Assembly (NCBI GenBank): GCA_008015235.1
Contig: SSFF01000008.1
Span: 44,713-108,712, forward strand
DNA: 64,000 nt
Reading direction: 5' to 3'
DNA from: Rhodoferax sp.
Lineage (GTDB): Bacteria > Pseudomonadota > Gammaproteobacteria > Burkholderiales > Burkholderiaceae_C
Shown here: in pieces, positions 10,262 through 22,526 of the stretch
Layout of the letters: every line of letters begins with the position of its first letter
Position numbering within the stretch: the first letter of the stretch is position 1
Program-made: the position numbers and the translations under genes
Notes under the pieces: model-generated
What the model was told of the DNA's origin: nothing
Database searches by the model: none
What the model saw: only the letters and a program-made list of their open reading frames with translations

Positions 10262-10951
10262 TCAGGTGCTTGCGGCGGCTTCTTCCTGCACGCGCCCTGC
10301 ATCCACGACCAGGCGACGCTGGCAGCGCAAGGCGATCTGGCGGTCGTGGGTGACCAGCACCAGAGTGGTGCCCTGCTCCTGGTTGAGTTCAAACATCAGG
10401 TCCATCACGGTGGCACCAGTGGCAAAGTCCAGACTACCGGTGGGTTCGTCCGCCAGCAGAACGGCAGGCCGGACCACAAATGCACGGGCCAGTGCCACGC
10501 GTTGCTGCTCACCGCCACTGAGCACCTTGGGGTAGGCATCGGCGCGGGCCCGCAAACCCACCCGGGCCAGCATGTCTAAGGCCAGCTTGCGGGCGTCCTT
10601 GCGCCCATCGAGCTCCAGCGGCAGCATGACATTCTCCAAAGCTGTAAGGTTGCCTAGCAGCTGAAAGCTCTGGAACACAAAGCCCACCTTCTGCGCCCGC
10701 AGCACGGCCCGTGCGTCTTCGTCGCGGGCAAACAGATCCTGGCCACACAAGTGCACCGTACCCGTGCTGGGGGTATCCAGACCCGCAATAATCGATAGCA
10801 AGGTACTCTTTCCTGAGCCGGATGCACCGACAATGGCGACTGTCTGCCTGGCCTCTACTGCAAATGAGATGTCACGCAAGATGTCCAGCGTACCGGTCGA
10901 GTCGGTCACGGATTTGCAAAGGTTTTGAACGGAGATGATGGTTTCGGACAT
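10262..10951 (-). CDS. ybbA: ABC transporter ATP-binding protein (LolD/YbbA-like)
   Basis: GASGSGKSTLL, LSGGEQQRVALARA, LLADEPTGSLD; divergent from tesA. Confidence 0.88.
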   Translation of the reverse strand: MSETIISVQNLCKSVTDSTGTLDILRDISFAVEARQTVAIVGASGSGKSTLLSIIAGLDTPSTGTVHLCGQDLFARDEDARAVLRAQKVGFVFQSFQLLGNLTALENVMLPLELDGRKDARKLALDMLARVGLRARADAYPKVLSGGEQQRVALARAFVVRPAVLLADEPTGSLDFATGATVMDLMFELNQEQGTTLVLVTHDRQIALRCQRRLVVDAGRVQEEAAAST

Positions 10952-11606
10952 GGTGCTTTCTATTCAACGCAGACACTGTAGCGCGCTCGCTGTGGCACTG
11001 CTCTTTTCGGGGCTTTGCATGCCCTGGTCGGCGTCTGCACAGTCGCCCTTGCCCAACCTCCTGGTTTTGGGCGATTCACTGAGTGCCGAGTATGGCCTCA
11101 AGCGGGGCAGCGGCTGGGTCAACCTGCTGCAGGAACGCCTTGTGGAAGAAAAGATCAAGATCAATGTGGTCAACGCCAGCGTCAGTGGCGATACGACCTC
11201 AGGGGGGCGCAGCCGCCTGGGGGCCCTGCTGACAACACACAAGCCGCGGGTGGTCGTCATTGAACTTGGCGGCAACGATGCCTTGCGGGGACTGCCACTG
11301 GCCATGACCCGCGACAACCTTCTTTCGATGACCCGCTCCGCACAGAAAGCCGGTGCCAAGGTCGTTCTGTTGGGCATGCAGGTGCCGCCAAACTACGGGG
11401 CCGACTACAACCGCCAGTTCCAGGCCGCCTATATGGAAGCGGCGAAAGCTACCAAGGCCGCTCTGGTGCCGTTCTTCCTCAAAGGCGTGGCCGACAGTCC
11501 CAAGGCCAGTGAGTTGTTCCAGAGTGACCGTATCCATCCCACCGAAGCGGCGCATCCCATCATGCTGGCCAATGTCTGGCCCACCATCCAGAAAAGCCTG
11601 CCATGA
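10950..11606 (+). CDS. tesA: Arylesterase / acyl-CoA thioesterase I (SGNH hydrolase, secreted)
   Basis: Signal peptide, LVLGDSLSAEYGL (GDS), GGNDALRG, DRIHPTEAAH. ORF track starts at 10935; ATG at 10950 is equally plausible. Confidence 0.88.
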   Translation: MVLSIQRRHCSALAVALLFSGLCMPWSASAQSPLPNLLVLGDSLSAEYGLKRGSGWVNLLQERLVEEKIKINVVNASVSGDTTSGGRSRLGALLTTHKPRVVVIELGGNDALRGLPLAMTRDNLLSMTRSAQKAGAKVVLLGMQVPPNYGADYNRQFQAAYMEAAKATKAALVPFFLKGVADSPKASELFQSDRIHPTEAAHPIMLANVWPTIQKSLP

Positions 11607-12661
11607 GCCTGCAAACCATCCCAGCCACTGAGGCCCTGGCGCGTCTGGACAGCTTCGATACGGTCATTGACGCGCGCAGCGAGGACGAATACGCCGAAGA
11701 CCACCTGCCCGGCGCTTTGAACTGGCCGACGCTCAACAACGAAGAGCGCATCACCATCGGCACGATGTACAAACAGGTCAACGCCTTCGAAGCCAAGAAG
11801 CGCGGCGCTGCCATTGCTGCACGGAACATTGCCCGGCATATTGATACCCACGTCATTGACAAGCCCAAGAACTGGGCACCACTGACCTATTGCTGGCGCG
11901 GTGGCAAGCGCAGCGGCTCCCTGTCACTGGTGCTGGGGCAGATTGGTTTTCATGTCACCCTCATTGAAGGCGGGTACAAGGCCTTTCGATCCGCCATGCG
12001 TGAAGACCTCGAACAGCGCGTCGACCAGCTGCAATGGCGCGTAGTCTGCGGCACCACCGGTTCGGGGAAAACCCGCCTTCTGCAAGCCTTGCAGGCCGAA
12101 GGCGCCCAGGTACTGGACTTGGAAGCACTGGCCTGCCATCGCAGCTCTGTGCTCGGCGCCCTGCCCGGCATCGCACAGCCCAGCCAGAAACACTTTGACA
12201 TGCGCATCTGGGACGTGGTTCGGCACTTCGATCCGACAAAGCCCGTGTTTGTCGAGAGCGAAAGCAAGAAGGTCGGCAATGTAGCGGTACCGGAAGGCCT
12301 GATCCTGGCGATGCGACGCAGCCCGTGCATCAGCCTTCAGTTGCCCGATCCATTGCGGGTAACGCTGTTGCTGGAGGATTACGACTATTTCGTGCAGAAC
12401 ACCGAGCGCTTTAGCGAGCGCCTGGAGGCATTGACCCAGGCCCGTGGCAAGACCGTGATCCAGCAGTGGCAAACCGATGTACGCGAAGGCCGTATCGGCC
12501 AGGTTGTGTTGGCCCTGCTCACCGAGCACTACGATCCGGTGTACCTGCAGTCGATGCAGCGCAACTTCCCGCAGTTTGCCGCAGCCGATACCTTGCACGC
12601 GCAAGGCATCGACGCTACCGCCATGCGCATGCTGGCGCGTACGGTCTTAGGCCAAGCCTGA
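11603..12661 (+). CDS. mnmH: tRNA 2-selenouridine synthase (rhodanese plus P-loop domains)
   Basis: DARSEDEYAEDHLPGALNWP, catalytic-loop YCWRGGKRSGS, CGTTGSGKTRLLQAL. Confidence 0.9.
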   Translation: MSLQTIPATEALARLDSFDTVIDARSEDEYAEDHLPGALNWPTLNNEERITIGTMYKQVNAFEAKKRGAAIAARNIARHIDTHVIDKPKNWAPLTYCWRGGKRSGSLSLVLGQIGFHVTLIEGGYKAFRSAMREDLEQRVDQLQWRVVCGTTGSGKTRLLQALQAEGAQVLDLEALACHRSSVLGALPGIAQPSQKHFDMRIWDVVRHFDPTKPVFVESESKKVGNVAVPEGLILAMRRSPCISLQLPDPLRVTLLLEDYDYFVQNTERFSERLEALTQARGKTVIQQWQTDVREGRIGQVVLALLTEHYDPVYLQSMQRNFPQFAAADTLHAQGIDATAMRMLARTVLGQA

Positions 12662-13852
12662 CGCGGTCAGTGCCTGGGCCAGGTCGGCGCGCAGGTCGTC
12701 GACATGTTCCAACCCAATCGAAAAGCGGATCACTGTGCCCTGGGCCAGGTGCGTCGGCCACGACTGGCGCATGGACGCCAGCTCATAGGGCACCACCAGG
12801 CTGATGGGGCCGCCCCAGCTGTAGCCGATCTTGAACAGTTTGAGGCTGTTGCAGAAGGTATCGCACTGTTCTTGGGTATATCGGGCATCCACCACCACGC
12901 TGAACAGGCCGGCGGCACCACTGAGGCCATTCACACACAAGGCTTTCCAGTGGGCATGGCCCGGAGAGTTTTCCAGCGCCGGGTGCAGCACCTGGGCAAA
13001 CGCCGCTTGCTGCTGGGCCCAGTGCGCCAGGGCGCGGGTGGCTTCGTCATGTGCGCGGTAGCGCAGGGCAATGCTCGGCAAGGCGCGCAAGACCAGTTCG
13101 GCGTCATTGGCACCCACGCCCAGCCCCAAGCGCATGTGGGTGAGCTTGAGCCGCATGTGCAGGCCCAGGTCGCGCGTGGTGATGGCCCCCATGAGCACAT
13201 CGCCCCCGCCACTGGGGTATTTGGTCAGTGCATGGGCGCTCACGTCCACGCCCAAGGATTCGCCCGGCACCAGATCAAACGCATTGAAGGCCAGGCCGGC
13301 ACCCCAGGTGTTGTCCAGGGCCACGATCACGCCCGCTTGCTTGCAAATGCGCACCTGGGCCACCAGGTCGGGAAACTCCAAGGTGACCGAACCGGCGGCC
13401 TCGACCCACACCAGTTTGGTGTCCGCTGTGATCTTGGCTTGCAAGTCGGCCGGTGACATCGGGTCGTAGTAAACCGAGCGGATACCCCAGGCCTTGAGCT
13501 CGCCTTCGGCCAGGGTCTTGCTGGGGCCATAGGCGTTGTCAGGGATCAGCACAGTATCGCCAGTCTTGAGCAGCGACAACGCCACATTGGCAATGGCGGC
13601 CAGACCGCTGGGCACCAGCAAGGTCTGCAGGCCGCCTTCAAGCGAGCTGATGCGCTCTTCGAGCGCATAAGTGGTGGGCGTGCCGTGCAGGCCGTAGGTG
13701 TAGGCGGTCTTGTCTTTCCACTCGCGCGAACGCATGTCGGCCACGGTGGGGAAAAACACCGTCGAGGCTTTGAATACCCCGGGCTGGGGGGCGTCAAAAC
13801 CGGCAGGGGGAACGTAGGGGTGGTGAATCAGCCCGGTGGTCAAATCGGCCAT
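12647..13852 (-). CDS. metC: Cystathionine beta-lyase (Cys/Met metabolism PLP enzyme)
   Basis: AYTYGLHGTPTTYALEERISSLEGG; SAHALTKYPSGGGDVLMG with PLP Lys. Confidence 0.88.
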   Translation of the reverse strand: MADLTTGLIHHPYVPPAGFDAPQPGVFKASTVFFPTVADMRSREWKDKTAYTYGLHGTPTTYALEERISSLEGGLQTLLVPSGLAAIANVALSLLKTGDTVLIPDNAYGPSKTLAEGELKAWGIRSVYYDPMSPADLQAKITADTKLVWVEAAGSVTLEFPDLVAQVRICKQAGVIVALDNTWGAGLAFNAFDLVPGESLGVDVSAHALTKYPSGGGDVLMGAITTRDLGLHMRLKLTHMRLGLGVGANDAELVLRALPSIALRYRAHDEATRALAHWAQQQAAFAQVLHPALENSPGHAHWKALCVNGLSGAAGLFSVVVDARYTQEQCDTFCNSLKLFKIGYSWGGPISLVVPYELASMRQSWPTHLAQGTVIRFSIGLEHVDDLRADLAQALTASGLA

Positions 13853-13859
13853 GGAGCGC

Positions 13860-14384
13860 TCAAACGCTCCACTTTTCGATCAGCTGCTGCGGACGCAGGG
13901 AGTCGTAGGTCTCGAACGGCTGGTGGATCCAGGGGTTGGTGTGCAGGAATTCGACCTGGTAGTCGGGTGTGAAAATGGACACGGCCTTGGTCCAGATGAC
14001 GGCGCTGCGCAGTTCGGTGATCGGCGGGTAGTTGTTCTTGAGCTGGTTGATCACCGCATTGAGCGTATGGCCGGAATCGGCCAGGTCATCGACCAGCAGC
14101 ACGCGCCCGGCAATCTCGCCCTTGGGGGTGGTGATGTAGCGGGCAATGTCCAGATTCCCCTGCACGGTGCCGGCATCAGCGCGGTAGGAGCTGGTGGACA
14201 TGATGGCCAGCGGCTTGTCGAACACGCGCGACAGGATGTCGCCGGGTCGCATACCGCCACGGGCCAAGCACAGGATGGTGTCGAACTCCCAACCCGACTG
14301 GTGGATCTTGATGGCCAGCTTTTCGATCAGGTTGTGGTACTCGTCATAGCTCACATAAAGGTGTTTGCCGTCTTCAGTCAACAT
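13860..14384 (-). CDS. Phosphoribosyltransferase family protein
   Basis: ILCLARGGMRPGDILSR; VLLVDDLADSGHTLNAV (PRPP-binding motif). Confidence 0.87.
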   Translation of the reverse strand: MLTEDGKHLYVSYDEYHNLIEKLAIKIHQSGWEFDTILCLARGGMRPGDILSRVFDKPLAIMSTSSYRADAGTVQGNLDIARYITTPKGEIAGRVLLVDDLADSGHTLNAVINQLKNNYPPITELRSAVIWTKAVSIFTPDYQVEFLHTNPWIHQPFETYDSLRPQQLIEKWSV

Positions 14385-14392
14385 GCCTGTCG

Positions 14393-14450
14393 CTCCTAAA
14401 AATATAGCTATCTACGCTTTGAATACGCGGGCCAAAGCCCAGTTTGACTA
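14393..14450. repeat. Copy of degenerate interspersed repeat (R3), between purA and the phosphoribosyltransferase gene
   Basis: CTCCTAAAAATATAGCTATCTACGCTTTGAATACGCGGGCCAAAGCCCAGTTTGACTATC; same arrangement as 36496..36553. Confidence 0.7.
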
Positions 14451-16996
<2,546 letters not shown>

Positions 16997-17030
16997 GGCG
17001 TGAGGTGGGCTGTTAAAACGTAGATTTTAC

Positions 17031-17064
17031 GGGCTTCGGAGCGCCTTTCAGCGTCCGAAAGCCC
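17031..17064. terminator. Strong hairpin containing the DUF2065 stop codon in its loop
   Basis: Plus strand GGGCTTCGGAGCGC-CTTTCA-GCGTCCGAAAGCCC, near-perfect 14-nt arms (one bulge per arm); TCA at 17048-17050 is the minus-strand stop. Confidence 0.55.
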
Positions 17065-17239
17065 AAATCAGCACTAGGCCCACCAAAATGCAGACCAGGC
17101 CGGTGCCTCGGACCTGCTCGTCTTTGAGCTGTAAAAGCTGTGCAAACAGCTTGCGCCAGCCCTGCGGGGACACAAATGGATAGAGACCCTCCAGCACCAG
17201 GACCAGGCCCAGTGCCAGCCACAACACATCTGAACTCAA
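17048..17239 (-). CDS. DUF2065 (YjeT-like) small membrane protein
   Basis: 63 aa with two hydrophobic segments, LALGLVLVLEGLYPFVSPQGWRK; next to hflC/hflK. Confidence 0.85.
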   Translation of the reverse strand: MSSDVLWLALGLVLVLEGLYPFVSPQGWRKLFAQLLQLKDEQVRGTGLVCILVGLVLIWAFGR

Positions 17240-17242
17240 GGC

Positions 17243-18145
17243 TTACTTCTTGGCGCTGTTACCGGCGCCACCGCCATTGCGCAGAACCTTGAAAAACTCG
17301 GAGTTGGCGGGATCGACCACCATCACGTCGCTCTTGTTGGCAAAGCTTGCCTTGTAAGCCTCCAGGCTGCGGTAGAACTGCGCAAACTGGGGATCACGAC
17401 CAAATGCATCGGCATAGAGTCGCGCGGCTTCAGCATCACCTTCACCTTTGATTTTTTGTGCATCGCGGTAGGCATTTGCAAGGGTCACTTCGCGTTGGCG
17501 ATCGGCATCAGCGCGGATTTTTTCACCTTCCGCAGCACCGGTAGAGCGCAGTTCGTTGGCCACGCGCTTGCGCTCAGCTTCCATGCGGCGGTACACTGAT
17601 TCGGTGATCGCCTCCACATAGTCCACACGGGTGATGCGCACATCGACCACGTCAACCCCCCAGGGCTTTTCGCCACGGACCTTCTCCAGCACTTCCCGCT
17701 TCACGTCCGCCATCAAGGGTTCTCGTTTCAGTGAGAGCAACTCTTTGACAGTGCGCTTGTTAATCTCTTCCTGGAAGGCATTGCGCACCACGCGGTTGAG
17801 TTGGCTGGCGCCTGCAGCTTCGTTCTGGCCTACGTTGCGGATGTATTCGGATGGGTCCGAAATCCGCCAGCGCACATACCAGTCAATGACCACGCGCTGC
17901 TTTTCTGCAGTCAACATCGGGTCTGCGTCGGAGCTGTCCAATGTGAGCAGCCGCTTGTCAATGTACGAGACATTCTGGAACGGTGGTGGCAACTTGAAGT
18001 TGAGGCCGGGCTCCGTGATCACTTCTTTGATCTGCCCCAACGCATAGACCACACCAAACTGGCGCTGGTCGACGACAAACAAAGTCGAACTTGCCAGCGC
18101 AATCAGCACCAGCAGCGACGAAAAAAACATTCCAATGCGATTCAT
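17243..18145 (-). CDS. hflC: Protease modulator HflC
   Basis: SPFH/band-7 protein with N-terminal TM; VVDQRQFGVVYALGQIKEVI; adjacent to hflK. Confidence 0.95.
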   Translation of the reverse strand: MNRIGMFFSSLLVLIALASSTLFVVDQRQFGVVYALGQIKEVITEPGLNFKLPPPFQNVSYIDKRLLTLDSSDADPMLTAEKQRVVIDWYVRWRISDPSEYIRNVGQNEAAGASQLNRVVRNAFQEEINKRTVKELLSLKREPLMADVKREVLEKVRGEKPWGVDVVDVRITRVDYVEAITESVYRRMEAERKRVANELRSTGAAEGEKIRADADRQREVTLANAYRDAQKIKGEGDAEAARLYADAFGRDPQFAQFYRSLEAYKASFANKSDVMVVDPANSEFFKVLRNGGGAGNSAKK

Positions 18146-18154
18146 CTCCAGCTC

Positions 18155-19567
18155 CTATCGGGTCTCACGCTCGCGGGTTCGTGCTGCATCCCGTCCACGC
18201 GCATCACCGGCAGAAGTCGAGAGACCTCCAGTGACTCCATTACTACCTTGACCCAACAATGGCTGGGCCGCTGCGGCAGATGCTCCTGCGTCAGGCAAAC
18301 CACCATTTTGCTGAAGCAGCTTGTCCAGTGGCAAGTACAGCAAACTGGAACCTTGGCGCGACTCAACCATGACCTTTGTCACATTGGTGTAAATCTGCTG
18401 CATGGTGTCTAGGTACATGCGGTCCCGCATGACTTGCGGTGCTTTCTGGTACTCGGCGTACACCGCACGAAAACGTTGGGCATCACCCTGCGCTTGGGCC
18501 ACCACACGGGCTTTGTAGGCTTCCGACTCTTCCTTTAGACGGGAGGCCGAACCCACAGCGCGAGGGATGACGTCATTCGCATAGGCCTGTGCCTCGTTCT
18601 TGGCACGCTCACGCTCCTGACCAGCCTTGAGAACGTCGTCAAACGCTGCCTGTACCTGTTCCGGAGGACGCACCCCACCCTGCTGCAGGTTAATACCCAC
18701 AATTTCAATGCCCACCTTGTAGCGGTCCAGTATGGTCTGCATCAGGGAGCGTACCTGTGGCGCAATCTGATCACGCTCTTCGGAAAGCGCTGCATCCATG
18801 CGCATCTTGCCGACCACTTCGCGCACCGCTGTTTCTGCCGCCTGCACAACAGCTTCCGCCGGATTTTTGCTTTCAAAGAGGTAGGCCCGTGCATCATTCA
18901 AGCGGTATTGCACTGCAAACTTGATATCAACGATGTTCTCGTCTTGGGTCAGCATGGCAGACTCTCGCAGACCCGTGGCTTTGAGGACGGTGTCGCGCCC
19001 GACGTCCACGGAGCGAATTTGGGTGACCACTACCAATTCATGCTTCTGAATTGGATACGGCAACCTCCAGTTGAAACCCGCATTGACTGTCTTGACATAG
19101 CGTCCAAACTGCGTGATCACCGCTTGCTGGCCTTCTTGAACAATGAAGAAGCCTGTGGCCAACCAGATCAGGACAACCACGCCTGCAATCAAACCCAAAC
19201 CAACACCGGCACCTTTCATGTCGGGGCCGCGTCCATCACCAGAGGGGATTGATGAACCGGGTCCTCGATAACCTCCACCAAAGAATCCGCTTAGTTTTTT
19301 GTTGAAATCTTTCCAGAGCTCATCGAGATCCGGTGGTCCGTTGGAGGTACCACGATCCTGACCACCTTTTCGCGGCTCGGGAGACGACATGGACGGCCGG
19401 GAGGATGCATCCTCGCCCTGTGGCTTTTCGGATCCACCCTCCTTGTGCCCCTCGGAAGAAGACTCACCTTCACCACCACGCCCCCAGCGGGAGTCATTCA
19501 AATTGAAAACGCTCTGCCAACTGTGCGGCAAACGCAGTTTGCGCTTCCAAGTTCCTATTGCATTCAT
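18155..19567 (-). CDS. hflK: FtsH protease activity modulator HflK
   Basis: Gly-rich N-terminus, TM, band-7 domain (IVQEGQQAVITQFGRYVKTV). Confidence 0.95.
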   Translation of the reverse strand: MNAIGTWKRKLRLPHSWQSVFNLNDSRWGRGGEGESSSEGHKEGGSEKPQGEDASSRPSMSSPEPRKGGQDRGTSNGPPDLDELWKDFNKKLSGFFGGGYRGPGSSIPSGDGRGPDMKGAGVGLGLIAGVVVLIWLATGFFIVQEGQQAVITQFGRYVKTVNAGFNWRLPYPIQKHELVVVTQIRSVDVGRDTVLKATGLRESAMLTQDENIVDIKFAVQYRLNDARAYLFESKNPAEAVVQAAETAVREVVGKMRMDAALSEERDQIAPQVRSLMQTILDRYKVGIEIVGINLQQGGVRPPEQVQAAFDDVLKAGQERERAKNEAQAYANDVIPRAVGSASRLKEESEAYKARVVAQAQGDAQRFRAVYAEYQKAPQVMRDRMYLDTMQQIYTNVTKVMVESRQGSSLLYLPLDKLLQQNGGLPDAGASAAAAQPLLGQGSNGVTGGLSTSAGDARGRDAARTRERETR

Positions 19568-19577
19568 TGTGTGTATC

Positions 19578-20777
19578 TCAACTATCAGGATGTTCGATCA
19601 TTCTGCCCGTTTCACCGTCAACCCCAACGCTATCAGGGCATAGGACATGCATTGCAATGGCAGCTTTTGCCTTTTTTGCCAGGAATTGACGCAAGTTCGC
19701 CAGGCCATCATGGCTTTTTGCACTCACAAACAGTCGGGGCACCTGAACACCGTCGATTTCAAAGCTGTCGATCATCTGTTGCGGCTGACGCTCCGGTGGC
19801 AAGGCATCAATCTTGTTGAAAACGAGCAACTGGGGAATCTGGTCCGCCCCGATTTCTTTCAGAACCTGCTGCACTTGCTCAATCTGGAGCGGATATTCTT
19901 CATTCGCTGCATCCACCACATGGAGCAGTAAATCGGCCGAAATGGCTTCCTGCAAGGTCGCCTGGAAAGCATCGACCAATCCATGGGGCAGATCGCGTAT
20001 GAATCCAACCGTGTCGGAAACCGAAATGGATGTTTCCAATTCAGCCAGGTACATCTGGCGAGTGGTCGTATCGAGCGTTGCAAAAAGTTGGTCGGCTGCG
20101 TAGGCCCGCGCCTTGACCAAGGCATTGAACAAGGTCGACTTCCCCGCATTGGTATAGCCAATAAGGGACACCGTGAATACCTCGCTGCGGGTACGCTGGC
20201 GTCTCTGTGTGTTGCGCTGGCGCTTGACCTTGACCAAGCGCTCACGTGTCCGCTTGATCTGTTCAGAAATCATGCGGCGATCGAGCTCAATCTGGGTTTC
20301 ACCCGGACCGCCTCGCATGCCGATACCACCGCTTTGTCGCTCCAGATGGCTCCAGCGACGCACCAGCCGTGTACTCAGATACTGCAGGCGTGCCAATTCC
20401 ACCTGCAGCTTGCCTTCATGGCTACGGGCCCGCTGGGCGAATATTTCCAAAATCAAAAAAGTCCGGTCATTGACCGGCATCTCCAGGCGCCGCTCCAGAT
20501 TGCGCTGCTGGCTGGGGCTCAGGTTTTGGTCGAACAGGATTTCATGCGCACCAACCTGGGTGGCAAGCAGCTTGATTTCGTCAGCCTTACCTGACCCCAC
20601 AAACAAGGCAGCATCCGGGGCCCGCCGTTTGCACGTGACATGACCAACTGGCTGCATCCCCGCCGTTTGCGCCAGAAGGCCCAGTTCATGGAGTTCCCCA
20701 TCGAAATGGGCATCCCCAAAATCCACGCCGACCAACAAGGTCGGCGTGGCATTCAGCTCAACTCTGGGGTTCGTCAA
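19578..20777 (-). CDS. hflX: GTPase HflX
   Basis: GGIGMRGGPGETQIELDRR, GYTNAGKSTLFNAL, DTVGFIRDLPHGLVDAF. Confidence 0.96.
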   Translation of the reverse strand: MTNPRVELNATPTLLVGVDFGDAHFDGELHELGLLAQTAGMQPVGHVTCKRRAPDAALFVGSGKADEIKLLATQVGAHEILFDQNLSPSQQRNLERRLEMPVNDRTFLILEIFAQRARSHEGKLQVELARLQYLSTRLVRRWSHLERQSGGIGMRGGPGETQIELDRRMISEQIKRTRERLVKVKRQRNTQRRQRTRSEVFTVSLIGYTNAGKSTLFNALVKARAYAADQLFATLDTTTRQMYLAELETSISVSDTVGFIRDLPHGLVDAFQATLQEAISADLLLHVVDAANEEYPLQIEQVQQVLKEIGADQIPQLLVFNKIDALPPERQPQQMIDSFEIDGVQVPRLFVSAKSHDGLANLRQFLAKKAKAAIAMHVLCPDSVGVDGETGRMIEHPDS

Positions 20778-20807
20778 GGTGCGTCAGTACCAGCCTGCGG
20801 GACGGAA

Positions 20808-21053
20808 TCAGGCGGCAGGAGTGTCGGTGGAAGACTGAGAATGATTGACCGCGCGTCCGGGGACAATGGTCGAAATGGCATGTTTGTATACCATCTGGGT
20901 CACAGTGTTACGCAGCAGCACTACGTACTGGTCAAACGACTCAATCTGGCCTTGAAGCTTGATTCCGTTGACCAGGTAAATGGAAACCGGTACATGTTCC
21001 TTGCGCAAGGCATTGAGGAACGGATCTTGAAGCAATTGACCTTTGTTATTCAC
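20808..21053 (-). CDS. hfq: RNA chaperone Hfq (GTG start)
   Basis: [64 protein letters not shown]. Confidence 0.98.
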   Translation of the reverse strand: MNNKGQLLQDPFLNALRKEHVPVSIYLVNGIKLQGQIESFDQYVVLLRNTVTQMVYKHAISTIVPGRAVNHSQSSTDTPAA

Positions 21054-21153
21054 GATATTCTCCGTGTTGGAAATTATTGGACTTTAACGATACCACACGG
21101 GCACGCGCCCACAAGGTGCTTGGGGTAAGCAGGTGCATGAAATCATGCAAATA

Positions 21154-22506
21154 CTAGCTACCAGATTTGCTTTTCTCAGCGTAGGGATTAGCTGCAGATT
21201 TAAATTCAATTTTCAAGGGCGTTCCGATCAAATTGAATTCCTTGCGGAAGCGCCCTTCCAAAAAACGCTTGTAGGCGTCGGTGACGTGTTCCAGCGAATT
21301 GCCATGGATCACGATGATGGGCGGATTCATCCCACCCTGGTGGGCATAACGCAACTTGGGACGATATGCGCCAATTTTTTTGGGAGTCTGGAACTGCACG
21401 GCCTCCAGCAACAGGCGCGTCAAAATAGGCGTTGGCATCTTGCAGTTGGCCGATGCATGTGCCTGTGCAATCGAACTCCACAACGGATCCAGCCCCTGGC
21501 GTTTTTTCGCCGAAATCATGTGCAGTGCGGCAAATTTCAGAAAACCCAGACGCAGCTCCATGGATCGGCGAACCAAATCCCTCTGGTAATCGTCGACGGC
21601 ATCCCACTTGTTGACGGCGATGACGACCGCCCGACCCGACTCCAGAATGTAGCCAGCGATGTGTGCATCTTGGTCAGTTACACCCTGCGTTGCATCGATC
21701 AACAACAGCACAACACTGGCAGATTCGATCGCCTGCAAGGTCTTGACGACCGAAAACTTCTCGATGGCTTCAAAGACCTTGCCCTTGCGACGCAAGCCAG
21801 CGGTATCAATAAGCTCAAATTGCTGGCCGTTGCGTTCGAAAGGGACACTGATAGCATCGCGCGTGGTGCCGGGCATATCAAAGGCCACCAGCCGTTCTTC
21901 ACCCAGCCAGGTATTGATGAGCGTGGATTTACCAACATTGGGACGCCCTGCCACGGCCAGCTTGATGCTGTCATCTGGTGCTGCCTCCACATCTGCATCC
22001 TCGGGCTGCGCGGGAAATAACGGATCCAAGGCCAAGTCCACCAAGGAACGAATCCCTTGCCCATGGGCGGCCGACACTGGCAAGACCTCGCCCAGGCCCA
22101 ACTCATAAAAATCCACCAACTGGGCGCCATCTTTCAGGCCTTCGGCCTTGTTCGCGACTAGTACACATGGCTTGCCTAGCTTGCGCAGATAGGTTCCGAT
22201 GTCATGGTCTTGTGCCGACAAGCCAGCACGCGCATCGACTACAAACAACACCACGTCAGCCTCGGCCACAGCCTGGCGGGTCTGCTTTGCCATTTCCGAA
22301 TAGATACCACTTTCGGCATCCGGTTCGAAACCACCCGTGTCAATAACAATGAACTCGTGGCGACCTTGCCTGCCGTTCCCGTAATGCCGGTCACGCGTTA
22401 GACCCGCATAGTCGGCCACGATGGCATCGCGCGATTTGGTCAATCGGTTGAACAATGTCGACTTGCCAACATTGGGACGCCCGACCAATGCAAATACTGG
22501 TTTCAT
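21154..22506 (-). CDS. der: Ribosome biogenesis GTPase Der
   Basis: Tandem G domains: [15 protein letters not shown] and [17 protein letters not shown]-like C-terminus. Confidence 0.97.
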   Translation of the reverse strand: MKPVFALVGRPNVGKSTLFNRLTKSRDAIVADYAGLTRDRHYGNGRQGRHEFIVIDTGGFEPDAESGIYSEMAKQTRQAVAEADVVLFVVDARAGLSAQDHDIGTYLRKLGKPCVLVANKAEGLKDGAQLVDFYELGLGEVLPVSAAHGQGIRSLVDLALDPLFPAQPEDADVEAAPDDSIKLAVAGRPNVGKSTLINTWLGEERLVAFDMPGTTRDAISVPFERNGQQFELIDTAGLRRKGKVFEAIEKFSVVKTLQAIESASVVLLLIDATQGVTDQDAHIAGYILESGRAVVIAVNKWDAVDDYQRDLVRRSMELRLGFLKFAALHMISAKKRQGLDPLWSSIAQAHASANCKMPTPILTRLLLEAVQFQTPKKIGAYRPKLRYAHQGGMNPPIIVIHGNSLEHVTDAYKRFLEGRFRKEFNLIGTPLKIEFKSAANPYAEKSKSGS

Positions 22507-22526
22507 GGAGTGGATTTATTCTTGAG

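Noticed and set aside
12640-12672. Convergent overlap of mnmH and metC (15 bp), with a small CTGAC-GCG-GTCAG hairpin
   Set aside because: Short convergent overlaps are common in compact genomes and the hairpin is only 5 bp; not enough to report as a feature.
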